Positions 1-6,391 of a stretch of DNA of 8,387 bases are shown here, piece after piece. Position numbers and translations under genes: made by a program. The notes under the pieces were generated by a model. It worked only from the letters and a program-made list of their open reading frames with translations, was not told the DNA's origin and made no database searches. The DNA is from Dialister sp. Lineage in GTDB: Bacteria > Bacillota > Negativicutes > Veillonellales > Dialisteraceae. The stretch is from contig JAIJLI010000066.1 in NCBI GenBank assembly GCA_022722495.1, positions 1 to 8,387 on the forward strand, in the 5' to 3' direction. The first letter of the stretch is position 1; every line of letters begins with the position of its first letter.

Positions 1-1468
1 TCTTATCTTCAATAGAAGTTAGCAAGCCTTCCTTTCCATTCTCATCATCCATCTGGTGAATCTCGTTGATACGTTCCAAACTAATCTTCACATCTTGCAA
101 GGAATAGAAGAAGTTCATCAGTTGCTCCACAGGAGAGTTGAGCTGTCCGATGATGTATTGCACGGCGAGCATCATACCGAGTGTCATTTGACCATGAATC
201 ACGGCGGTTGCTGCGACTACTGTGATGATGATGTTCTTCACCTCGTTGATGAAGATACTTCCTGCCTCCTGTGTCTGCTGGAGTTTGAGTGATTTCATCT
301 GCACCCCGAATAGGTCTGCTTGCGTGTCCTCCCATTCCCATCTTCTGCGCTGCTCACAATCCTGCAACTTAATTTCCTGCATGGAAGTGATAAACTCATA
401 AGTTTTGTTATTGTTGATGGCTTGCTGTTCGAACAACTCATAGTCAAGCACCTTTCTTCGCTTCAAGAACAAGGTCATCCATGCACCATAAAGGATGCTG
501 CCCAACAAGAAGATGGCAAAAACTAACTTGTTATAGAAAAGCAATACCACCGAGAACACCACGAAGGTAAGCATGGCAAAGGTGATGTTGAGCGTCTGCT
601 GAGTAAGGAAGTTATTCACACGGCTATGGTCGTTCATCCTCTGCATCAAGTCACCCATGAGTTTCGTGTCAAAGAAAGACATCGGCAACTTCAAGAGCTT
701 GATGAAGAAGTCGCTAACCAATGAAATGTTGATTCGCAGGGATATGTTAAGCAACAACCATCTGCGGATAAAGTCGATAGCCGTTCTACTGATGGTTAAC
801 GTTAACTGTCCTAACAGGATAAGCCAAACGAAGCCTATGTCTTGATTTTTGATACCGACATCCACAATGGACTGAGTGAGGAATGGCAGGACTAGTTGCA
901 AGAGACTTCCAACAACCAACCCCAAGATGATTTGTCCGAAATACTTGCGATATTTCCTCACATACCCAAGGAGAAAGCGGAAAGACCTCTTCTCTTTGAT
1001 ATTCTCTTCACCTTGCATCTTATAAGTAAAGAAAGCAGGAGTGGTTTCCAAGAACATAGCAATGCCCTTGTCCTCATCATTGGATTTCGTGCTTATCCAA
1101 TGCTTTTTGAATTCTTCAAGATTGTAAGTCACCAATCCCTTTCCTGGGTCAGCAACATAGAATTTCTTTCCTTTTTTGACTTTATGCAAGACCACAAAGT
1201 GATTTTGGTTCCAATGAAGAATGCAAGGCAAAGGAGCTTCACTTAGCATTATGGGTGTAGTTCTAGCACATGTTGTCTGCAAGCCAAGAGTATTGGCAGC
1301 CTCATTGATACCTAATAAAGACACTCCCTCTGTAGTAGCAAAACAAAGTTTCGACAGAGAATCTAAAGAGTATCCTCTGCCGAAATATTTACATACCATT
1401 TGCAAGCAGGCTATTCCGCATTGCATGGAATCATACTGATGCGCAATTGAAAATTTCCTATCATTCAT
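1..1468 (-). CDS. C39-peptidase ABC exporter (PCAT type), N-terminal part
   Basis: I translated this minus-strand frame by hand. It starts at ATG 1468 and stays open to the left edge, giving about 489 residues without the C-terminal end. Residues 1-125 form a peptidase C39 domain: Gln11 (oxyanion), Cys17 in QYDSMQCG, His90 in HFVVLH and Asp107 in ADPGKG match the expected catalytic residues. Hydrophobic segments from about 175 to 450 form the ABC exporter membrane domain. The nucleotide-binding domain must lie beyond the window. C39 exporters cut substrates after a double-glycine leader and export the released core across the inner membrane; the precursor at 5217-5405 has such a leader. The start lies only 3 bases past the stop of the upstream beta-barrel gene, so the two are probably co-transcribed. 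No periplasmic adaptor (HlyD family) gene is in view; one may follow to the left. The family assignment is firm and the substrate is inferred. Confidence 0.95.
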   Translation of the reverse strand, partial: MNDRKFSIAHQYDSMQCGIACLQMVCKYFGRGYSLDSLSKLCFATTEGVSLLGINEAANTLGLQTTCARTTPIMLSEAPLPCILHWNQNHFVVLHKVKKGKKFYVADPGKGLVTYNLEEFKKHWISTKSNDEDKGIAMFLETTPAFFTYKMQGEENIKEKRSFRFLLGYVRKYRKYFGQIILGLVVGSLLQLVLPFLTQSIVDVGIKNQDIGFVWLILLGQLTLTISRTAIDFIRRWLLLNISLRINISLVSDFFIKLLKLPMSFFDTKLMGDLMQRMNDHSRVNNFLTQQTLNITFAMLTFVVFSVVLLFYNKLVFAIFLLGSILYGAWMTLFLKRRKVLDYELFEQQAINNNKTYEFITSMQEIKLQDCEQRRRWEWEDTQADLFGVQMKSLKLQQTQEAGSIFINEVKNIIITVVAATAVIHGQMTLGMMLAVQYIIGQLNSPVEQLMNFFYSLQDVKISLERINEIHQMDDENGKEGLLTSIEDK

Positions 1469-1471
1469 TTT

Positions 1472-3796
1472 TTAGATTCTATCACGTTGTTCCTTACCCG
1501 CTCCACTTCCTTTATATTTGTTCTTTATAGAGTTGAAGCGATAACTTATAGTTAAAGAATACTCGGTCGTAGAGAAATTATGATACCTTATTTCTCGCAT
1601 TGTACCAGAATAGAGTCTGCTGCTAGAATTTCCTGTTCCAAACAAATTATAGGCATCGAAATATATGGTCAATCGACGCTTTAACATGGACTTATAAATT
1701 GACAAATTGGTACAAAAATACCCTTTGTCATAATAGGTAGCCTTATCATCTCCTGTTGTTTGTACGTTAATTCCTAAAGTTGCCGTGAGAAATTTGGTGT
1801 CGAATGTATTAGCCATACGAATACTAGCTAATAAATGACCTAATTTATGATTATCATGAGTATTCATATCAAACCATTGTTTTTGAACCATCATTCGACA
1901 AGAAGGCGACCATATACCTATTTTTGGACTGACATTAAAAGAAGCCGTAAATAAATCAAAGGACTTCCAGTTTACAGTTTGTACTATGGCAATTCGAGGA
2001 TTATCCTTATAGGACTGAGAATATAGCAACAAAGGATCTGAAATATGTGAATACATCATGTTTACACTCATCCACTTATATGATATATCATAACTCACGT
2101 TACGACTTAGCTGTGATACAAGATATGGATTTCCTGCCTCATAAGTATATTTGTTGTCATATTGAATACTATTTCTCATTGCATAGTATGACGGTCTTTG
2201 AATATCCGTTCCATGTCCTAATTGCATCTGCCAATTACCTAGTGACAAAGAAAGCATAAATGAAGGAAGGAAATTCCGATACACATGGCTTTGGTTAAAC
2301 TTATTAGATTCATTTTCATGATAGTTATAATTTAAAAGTTCATATCGTAATCCTAATTGAAGTTTTAATGCCCCAATTTTCCTACTGTAATCCCAAAATG
2401 CAGAAGCTAACGACTCCTCGATACGACCATCTTTATCCTCAAGAACCCCTATAGGCTGAATTATATAATTATTGTCACGATTACATTTGGAATATTCACC
2501 GCCTACAGAAATCACGCCTTTTAAACAGGGAATTGTCACCAATAACTTTGAAGCGACAAGATTATTCTTTGTGTTGTTTTTAGAATCTACCAGTATGTTT
2601 TGCTCCTCTTTTTCTATTTCCTGATAAGCTTCTTGAGTCATAGAAGATTCCTTTTTTTTATTCCAAAGCCAATCTAAGTTAAAATCAAAACCGACTTTTC
2701 CAATTTTCCCTACATAATACATATTGTTGGTAACAGAAGACACCTGCTCAGGAGTCCAAATCTTGCTAAATGAGTTTTCGGTCAATTGCAAGTCATAAAA
2801 CACCATTGACTTCATATTCGCAACCCCCTTATTGCTAGGCATACGATTATAACTAATGCTTGTTCCTACAGCATGATTTGGAGCAATTTGATAAGTAGCT
2901 TCCAAACGTGAATATAGTTGCCGGTATCTACCTTCACGTTCGAAGTTACTCACTTGTCTCCATGTATTATCTGTAAAAGTGAGCTGTTGCAAATTCTTGT
3001 CGCTTTGACGATGGCTTTCTCTTGCATAAAGAGTGGCAGAAATACCGAACCCACCTTTAAGGTAATTTAAATTTAATTGTTCATAACCACTTGTTCTATT
3101 TTTTTCATTAATTGCTCCATAACTTCTCACATTTGCGCCTAATCCTTCACCTGCTTTGTTCTTAAGAGATATACGCACGACAGCTTTTGCGCTAGCTTCA
3201 TATCTAGCACCTGGATTATTTATTACCTCAATAAATTTCACATCTTCAGATTGTAAACGTTCCAATTCCGTCATGTCCCTAACGAGTCTTCCATTTATAT
3301 AAACAATTGGCTCACCCCGTCCAAAGACTTCTATTTTATTTTCTTGAACTATCAGCTGCGGTATCTTGTCCAACAAGTTGTAGATGTTTCCTGCTTTTTC
3401 AAGAATAGAACCATTGACAGTGGTGATTACACCACCATCTCTAATAATGGTCTTAGGAAGTTTTGACTTAACCACCACAGCATCAAGACCATGGACATTA
3501 TCTAAAAGTTTAATCTTACCAAGATTCGTTTCCCCCTTATAAGCAATAAACAAAGTCTGATAACCAACTGAAGATAATTTTAGAATTCCATAAGATTCGC
3601 CATTATATAGAGTGAAATCCCCATTTTGTCCACTAGTCGTACCCTTTATAAAAGTAGAATCTTGAGTATTCAATAAAACAATATTGACATATGGCAATGG
3701 CTTACCATTACTATCCACAACCTTACCGATGACCTCTTGTGCCATCAGAAAGGTTGTAATAGATAACATACTAAAAAGCAAAAATAATTTCTTCAT
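1472..3796 (-). CDS. Outer-membrane beta-barrel protein, TonB-receptor-like (OMP_b-brl family)
   Basis: This 774-aa protein has a signal peptide (residues 1-19, with a cleavage-like LMA/Q), then a carboxypeptidase-regulatory-like beta-sandwich at about 22-105 (GKVVDSNGKPLPYVNIVL). A plug-like region follows at about 110-215, with VYINGR (165-170) and IEVINNPGARYEA (189-201). The rest is a long beta-barrel rich in alternating aromatic strands. The C-terminal tail KYKGSGAG (760-767) followed by charged residues resembles that of outer-membrane beta-barrel family 3 proteins. I see no clear TonB box. Such proteins act in the outer membrane, usually as ligand-gated channels. Its ATG overlaps the maturase stop as ATGA (3793-3796), so translation is probably coupled. 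In this operon it could pass the exported peptide through the outer membrane or serve as a receptor for it; neither role can be decided here. The gene is visibly more AT-rich than the exporter gene. Confidence 0.9.
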   Translation of the reverse strand: MKKLFLLFSMLSITTFLMAQEVIGKVVDSNGKPLPYVNIVLLNTQDSTFIKGTTSGQNGDFTLYNGESYGILKLSSVGYQTLFIAYKGETNLGKIKLLDNVHGLDAVVVKSKLPKTIIRDGGVITTVNGSILEKAGNIYNLLDKIPQLIVQENKIEVFGRGEPIVYINGRLVRDMTELERLQSEDVKFIEVINNPGARYEASAKAVVRISLKNKAGEGLGANVRSYGAINEKNRTSGYEQLNLNYLKGGFGISATLYARESHRQSDKNLQQLTFTDNTWRQVSNFEREGRYRQLYSRLEATYQIAPNHAVGTSISYNRMPSNKGVANMKSMVFYDLQLTENSFSKIWTPEQVSSVTNNMYYVGKIGKVGFDFNLDWLWNKKKESSMTQEAYQEIEKEEQNILVDSKNNTKNNLVASKLLVTIPCLKGVISVGGEYSKCNRDNNYIIQPIGVLEDKDGRIEESLASAFWDYSRKIGALKLQLGLRYELLNYNYHENESNKFNQSHVYRNFLPSFMLSLSLGNWQMQLGHGTDIQRPSYYAMRNSIQYDNKYTYEAGNPYLVSQLSRNVSYDISYKWMSVNMMYSHISDPLLLYSQSYKDNPRIAIVQTVNWKSFDLFTASFNVSPKIGIWSPSCRMMVQKQWFDMNTHDNHKLGHLLASIRMANTFDTKFLTATLGINVQTTGDDKATYYDKGYFCTNLSIYKSMLKRRLTIYFDAYNLFGTGNSSSRLYSGTMREIRYHNFSTTEYSLTISYRFNSIKNKYKGSGAGKEQRDRI

Positions 3797-5115
3797 CTGT
3801 TTTGTTCATACTTGTTTATTAATGATTGTACTAAAAAATCAAGAGAAAGATAATCCGACAAAGTTGTATCTATACTGTTCATAGTACAAATGCCCTTAAC
3901 CCATTTTCCACCATGCTCAAGTAGCTTTTGGCTACAGGGTCCCATACACATTGGTAGCATCTTGCACTTAAGACACTCTGGTTGTTCGAATGTAGACTTG
4001 CCTATTCTCTTAGCAACAAGACTTTCGTCCATTTCAAGTGTACCATCCTCTAAAAGATTGCCATACTGAGTTTGTGCAGTTAAAGTTCTTCCATTACATT
4101 TATGTATGGTTCCATCATAATTTATAACTACAGTGTTATTCATTTCAGATGGACAGGAAAATGGAAGTCCTCGAAAGGCTCCTTGGTTTACAGCGAAGCC
4201 AGCCTTAATGAATTTTGTCATGGTGTCCAACAAAAGCTTAATTTGCTCTTGGTCGACATCATTCATGGTTTGCCAAACTCTTTCGAAATGGATAAAAATT
4301 TTCTTGGGATCAATATCTTTAATCTGCTCCAAAATTTCGTCTGCCCCCAACAACGTTTTGTTATCATAATTGATACGCAGAGTTATAAAATATCTTTTGT
4401 CTATCTCCGCAGTAAGTTTATGTATAGCCCACATGATGTGTTCAAAGGTAGGCTTGTCTTTATCTTTCCATATTCGGACTTTATCATGTTGCCCTTTTTT
4501 ACCATCTATAGTTATTTGCAGGTTTGGTTGTATCTCTTTTAGCTTTCCGATGGTATCTTCCCCTATTAAAGACCCATTAGTCACAAAAAAGCAAGCAAAC
4601 TCTTTACCTACACCTTCAACTTTATCTTTTAACGCTTTACACAAGGGGTAAGCTATGGTATTAAAGTCTGTCAAAGGCTCTCCACCAAAGAAGGTTACAT
4701 GAAGCTTATCAAAAGAATTTTTATTAATTTCTTTTGATACAAATCTTTCTATTCTTCCTGAGATTTCTTTAGTCAATCTTGTGTTTGGGACATGATTCTC
4801 ATAACAATACCAACACTTTAAATTGCAATCTTGAGTGGGATAAACTACAATTCTCAGCTCACGAGAAGCAAATGTCGCCTTTTTGTTTTTATATCTAATC
4901 AAAGCTAGCTCGTCCATACTCTTGGGTATAATTATCCCCACCTCCTTAAATTGTTGAAAAGCTGCTGGGTGCATATGTGCAAAAGCATCCAAATCCAAAC
5001 TCTCAAAATCCTTGCAGAGTTTTAGGGAAACTGCGACATAAACATTATTAAATGAATTGTAAACAAAAGCTCCATTAGCCTTTGTTACCCAAATATTGTA
5101 TATACTTTTTTTCAT
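3793..5115 (-). CDS. Radical SAM/SPASM peptide maturase
   Basis: This 440-aa enzyme carries the radical SAM motif C97-x3-C101-x2-C104 (CNLKCWYC), which binds the 4Fe-4S cluster that cleaves S-adenosylmethionine. GGEP at 144-147 is the SAM-binding motif. The C-terminal SPASM domain has seven cysteines at 321, 340, 381, 384, 390, 394 and 410, with the C-x2-C-x5-C-x3-C block, enough for two auxiliary clusters. Residues 1-85 form an N-terminal region that in related maturases helps bind the leader peptide. Such enzymes install thioether or C-C crosslinks on ribosomal peptides; Cys residues of the precursor at 5217-5405 are the obvious targets. The gene lies 101 bases downstream of the precursor and overlaps the next gene by four bases (ATGA). 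It resembles the GG-type Bacteroidales peptide maturases. The crosslink chemistry (sactionine, ranthionine or other) cannot be told from sequence. Confidence 0.95.
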   Translation of the reverse strand: MKKSIYNIWVTKANGAFVYNSFNNVYVAVSLKLCKDFESLDLDAFAHMHPAAFQQFKEVGIIIPKSMDELALIRYKNKKATFASRELRIVVYPTQDCNLKCWYCYENHVPNTRLTKEISGRIERFVSKEINKNSFDKLHVTFFGGEPLTDFNTIAYPLCKALKDKVEGVGKEFACFFVTNGSLIGEDTIGKLKEIQPNLQITIDGKKGQHDKVRIWKDKDKPTFEHIMWAIHKLTAEIDKRYFITLRINYDNKTLLGADEILEQIKDIDPKKIFIHFERVWQTMNDVDQEQIKLLLDTMTKFIKAGFAVNQGAFRGLPFSCPSEMNNTVVINYDGTIHKCNGRTLTAQTQYGNLLEDGTLEMDESLVAKRIGKSTFEQPECLKCKMLPMCMGPCSQKLLEHGGKWVKGICTMNSIDTTLSDYLSLDFLVQSLINKYEQNR

Positions 5116-5136
5116 CTTATGCTATATGTTAGTTAG

Positions 5137-5163
5137 AAAGGATATGCGTAACGCATATCCTTT
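5137..5163 (-). terminator. Perfect 12-bp hairpin between precursor and maturase genes
   Basis: On the plus strand AAAGGATATGCG pairs perfectly with CGCATATCCTTT around a TAA loop. It lies 53 bases after the precursor stop and 21 bases before the maturase start. The minus-strand RNA has only a short paired U run after the stem, so it is not a strong classical terminator. It more likely acts as a partial terminator or as a stable 3' end on a short precursor mRNA, giving much precursor and less enzyme. Only the structure is seen; the role is inferred. Confidence 0.7.
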
Positions 5164-5216
5164 TTAAAATTATAAAATCTACAAAAATATCTTTGTGTGA
5201 AATTTTTGAAGACTTT

Positions 5217-5405
5217 TTACTTGGTGGTAAATTTGTCATTACTGCAAGCAATGCCACAACCTCCACCATCATCGCCGTTACAGCCTCCTCCACAAATGAT
5301 TCCGCCTTCTTCAGCAATAGAAATTCCTCCATGAATGACGAATATTTCCTCATCACTCAATGTCATTCCCTTGAATAAATCAAGTTTCTCCATAGTTGTT
5401 CTCAT
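5217..5405 (-). CDS. RiPP precursor peptide with double-glycine leader and Cys/Gly-rich core
   Basis: This 62-aa peptide has a leader ending in TLSDEEIFVIHGG (residues 15-27). It fits the canonical double-glycine leader: L at -12, S at -11, E at -8, I at -7, I at -4, G at -2 and G at -1. Cleavage after Gly27 would release a 35-aa core with ten Gly and four Cys (38, 42, 50 and 54), spaced C-x3-C-x7-C-x3-C, with GGG blocks at 39-41 and 47-49 and an acidic DD at 45-46. The core ends in NDKFTTK. I chose ATG 5405; ATG 5393 (MEKLDLF) is equally plausible and changes only the leader. It is the first gene of the operon with the maturase, beta-barrel protein and C39 exporter, behind two operators and a -7 element. 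It resembles GG-Bacteroidales natural-product precursors, but I do not recognise this core. It could be an antimicrobial peptide or a signal. Confidence 0.9.
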   Translation of the reverse strand: MRTTMEKLDLFKGMTLSDEEIFVIHGGISIAEEGGIICGGGCNGDDGGGCGIACSNDKFTTK

Positions 5406-5412
5406 TTTTTAC

Positions 5413-5433
5413 CTACATTTTACTATTAGCCAT
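5413..5433 (-). other. Possible six-codon leader ORF upstream of the precursor
   Basis: Within the long 5' leader of the precursor, ATG at 5433 opens a six-residue frame (MANSKM) ending in TAG at 5413, out of frame with the precursor and seven bases before its ATG. AAAAGGAG at 5444-5451 lies 10 bases upstream, a Shine-Dalgarno match that is unusual for this phylum. It may be chance or may tune precursor translation. Confidence 0.25.
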
Positions 5434-5509
5434 TCGGTACTTGCTCCTTTTAGCCTGTTTTGGTCAGGATATATAATATTGTCGACTCTATTATTTTCTT
5501 TCGATGGTG

Positions 5510-5517
5510 CAAAATTA
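5510..5517 (-). promoter_or_regulatory. -7 element of the precursor operon promoter
   Basis: On the minus strand this reads TAATTTTG, followed by CA, an exact match to the Bacteroidota -7 element TAnnTTTG. Transcription would start near 5505, leaving about 100 bases of 5' leader before the precursor, far longer than at the other three promoters here. No good -33 TTTG is seen; the operator at 5540-5555 takes that position, which suggests activator dependence. Confidence 0.7.
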
Positions 5518-5539
5518 CCAACTCTTTTGCATAAAGTCT

Positions 5540-5555
5540 TTACACTTTTGGGTAA
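5540..5555 (-). promoter_or_regulatory. Proximal operator of the precursor promoter
   Basis: The site reads TTACCCAAAAGTGTAA on the minus strand, an inverted repeat with a 4-base centre. The gap to the -7 box is 22 bp, centring the site near -42, where a class II activator would touch RNA polymerase. The same site and the same gap occur at the GNAT and ThiF-like promoters. The likely binder is the LuxR-type protein encoded at 6392-7153 (inferred). Confidence 0.8.
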
Positions 5556-5578
5556 TAAATAACGTTTAACGATTATTT

Positions 5579-5594
5579 TTACCCCTTTGTGTAA
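5579..5594 (-). promoter_or_regulatory. Distal operator of the precursor promoter
   Basis: On the plus strand this reads TTACCCCTTTGTGTAA, the same inverted repeat in the opposite orientation to the proximal site. It begins exactly 39 bp from the proximal site, the same offset as the two sites upstream of the GNAT gene. It abuts the GNAT stop codon at 5595. Confidence 0.75.
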
Positions 5595-6224
5595 TCAAGC
5601 TACTCCGCATAGGCATCCATATTTGGAGTAAAAGCCCATTATACCTTGTTTGCTAGAAGAAATAGGAACTGTTTCTGAAGTCAAGTAGTAAATAGAATCA
5701 CCTAATTGATTCGTTACAAATCCTAATGCGTTCATAACCTTCAAGAGTTTACTGTCTATTTCTGCTATCATATAGCTATCACTATCCCCAACTATAGGCT
5801 GAACAGCCAAAGCCATTAGTCTTTTGAACAATGTGAACGTGGATATCCCAGAAGTTGAATCTATCGCAAAACGACCTACATGCCAATAGTTGAACTTTAC
5901 ATCAGAATGTATGGCTTCTAATGGATTGATGCCATATATTTTCTCCAATGGTAATTCTGATTGGCGATTCCAAAGAAAGACGCGAATGGAGCCTAACATT
6001 TTTCCTTGGTTATCTCTAGCTATATAAATATAGGTGTTATCGCCATATAGTTCCAATTCTTCTTTTGTGACATCGGCTATATCGTCAGCTAGCTGAGATG
6101 CCTCAACAGTACCTACGTGATGCTTATAATTCTCCACCACGATGAATTGAGAGAGTTCATTGATGCACTTGGCATCAGCCTTGAAGATAGAGTAATCTTC
6201 AAATGTTGCAATTAATTTTTCCAT
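5595..6224 (-). CDS. GNAT-fold N-acyltransferase-like protein
   Basis: This 209-aa protein looks like a GNAT-fold acyltransferase. YIYIARDNQGKMLGSIRV (65-82) reads as the central beta strands, WHVGRFAIDS (114-123) as the acyl-CoA or acyl-ACP binding core strand, and MIAEIDSKLLKVMNALGF (152-169) as the strand-helix ending in a typical LGF. The pattern around GRFAID is reminiscent of N-acyl amino acid synthases and LuxI-type synthases, but key LuxI residues are not evident, so this is only a lead. I chose ATG 6224 rather than 6269: the longer frame would begin upstream of the -7 box at 6249-6256, while 6224 follows the predicted start site by about 20 bases and is preceded by A-rich sequence. 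It lies divergent from the LuxR-type gene and upstream of the precursor with no evident terminator. The C-terminus has an odd CLCGVA ending. Possible roles are acylating the peptide, self-protection or making a signal. Confidence 0.65.
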   Translation of the reverse strand: MEKLIATFEDYSIFKADAKCINELSQFIVVENYKHHVGTVEASQLADDIADVTKEELELYGDNTYIYIARDNQGKMLGSIRVFLWNRQSELPLEKIYGINPLEAIHSDVKFNYWHVGRFAIDSTSGISTFTLFKRLMALAVQPIVGDSDSYMIAEIDSKLLKVMNALGFVTNQLGDSIYYLTSETVPISSSKQGIMGFYSKYGCLCGVA

Positions 6225-6248
6225 TTTTATATGTTTATATTTCTGTTG

Positions 6249-6256
6249 CAAAACTA
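6249..6256 (-). promoter_or_regulatory. -7 element of the GNAT gene promoter
   Basis: On the minus strand this reads TAGTTTTG followed by CA, matching TAnnTTTG. It places transcription near 6244, about 20 bases before ATG 6224, and argues against the longer start at 6269. The operator at 6279-6294 lies 22 bp upstream. Confidence 0.75.
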
Positions 6257-6278
6257 CCTCGTTTTTCAAAACAAGCGG

Positions 6279-6294
6279 CTACACTTTTGGGTAA
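6279..6294 (-). promoter_or_regulatory. Proximal operator of the GNAT promoter
   Basis: The minus strand reads TTACCCAAAAGTGTAG, which differs at one base from the proximal operator of the precursor promoter and has the same orientation and the same 22-bp gap to the -7 box. Confidence 0.8.
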
Positions 6295-6317
6295 TGCTAT
6301 TACTTTATGTTAAAACT

Positions 6318-6333
6318 TTACCCTTTTGGGTAA
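6318..6333. promoter_or_regulatory. Perfect palindromic operator between GNAT and LuxR-type genes
   Basis: TTACCCTTTTGGGTAA has two perfect inverted 6-base arms around a 4-base centre. It begins 39 bp from the GNAT proximal site, the same offset as in the precursor promoter. It is also 29 bp upstream of the regulator's own -7 box, so it may mediate autoregulation as well. Confidence 0.8.
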
Positions 6334-6362
6334 CAAAATGATGTAAAACCAATATTTTTTAG

Positions 6363-6370
6363 TACTTTTG
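6363..6370 (+). promoter_or_regulatory. -7 element of the LuxR-type regulator promoter
   Basis: The plus strand reads TACTTTTG followed by CA, matching TAnnTTTG. Transcription would start near 6376, about 16 bases before ATG 6392. A TTG start at 6368 would lie within this element, so it is unlikely. The operator gap here is 29 bp rather than 22, so this promoter may respond differently. Confidence 0.7.
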
Positions 6371-6391
6371 CAGCAAAATAATAAAAACAAG

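Noticed and set aside
81..341. Minus-strand frame of 86 codons inside the exporter gene
   Set aside because: It is a different frame of the exporter coding strand; the C39/ABC frame runs uninterrupted across it with recognisable domains.
4102..4542. Plus-strand frame of 146 codons opposite the maturase
   Set aside because: It lies antisense to a radical SAM/SPASM enzyme with all motifs intact and has no recognisable domain or promoter.
5129..5356. Minus-strand frame of 75 codons overlapping the precursor
   Set aside because: It overlaps the precursor in another frame, runs through the hairpin, and lacks leader or domain features; the GG-leader frame explains the region.
6225..6269. Longer N-terminus for the GNAT-like protein (start at 6269)
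   Set aside because: It would begin upstream of the -7 box at 6249-6256, so its first codons would not be transcribed from that promoter.
6318..6333. NarL-type 7-2-7 site
   Set aside because: The arms resemble TACCC/GGGTA, but the centre is two bases shorter than the NarL 7-2-7 arrangement at all five copies.
6368..6391. TTG start for the LuxR-type regulator
   Set aside because: The codon is within the -7 element TACTTTTG; ATG 6392 fits the predicted transcript.
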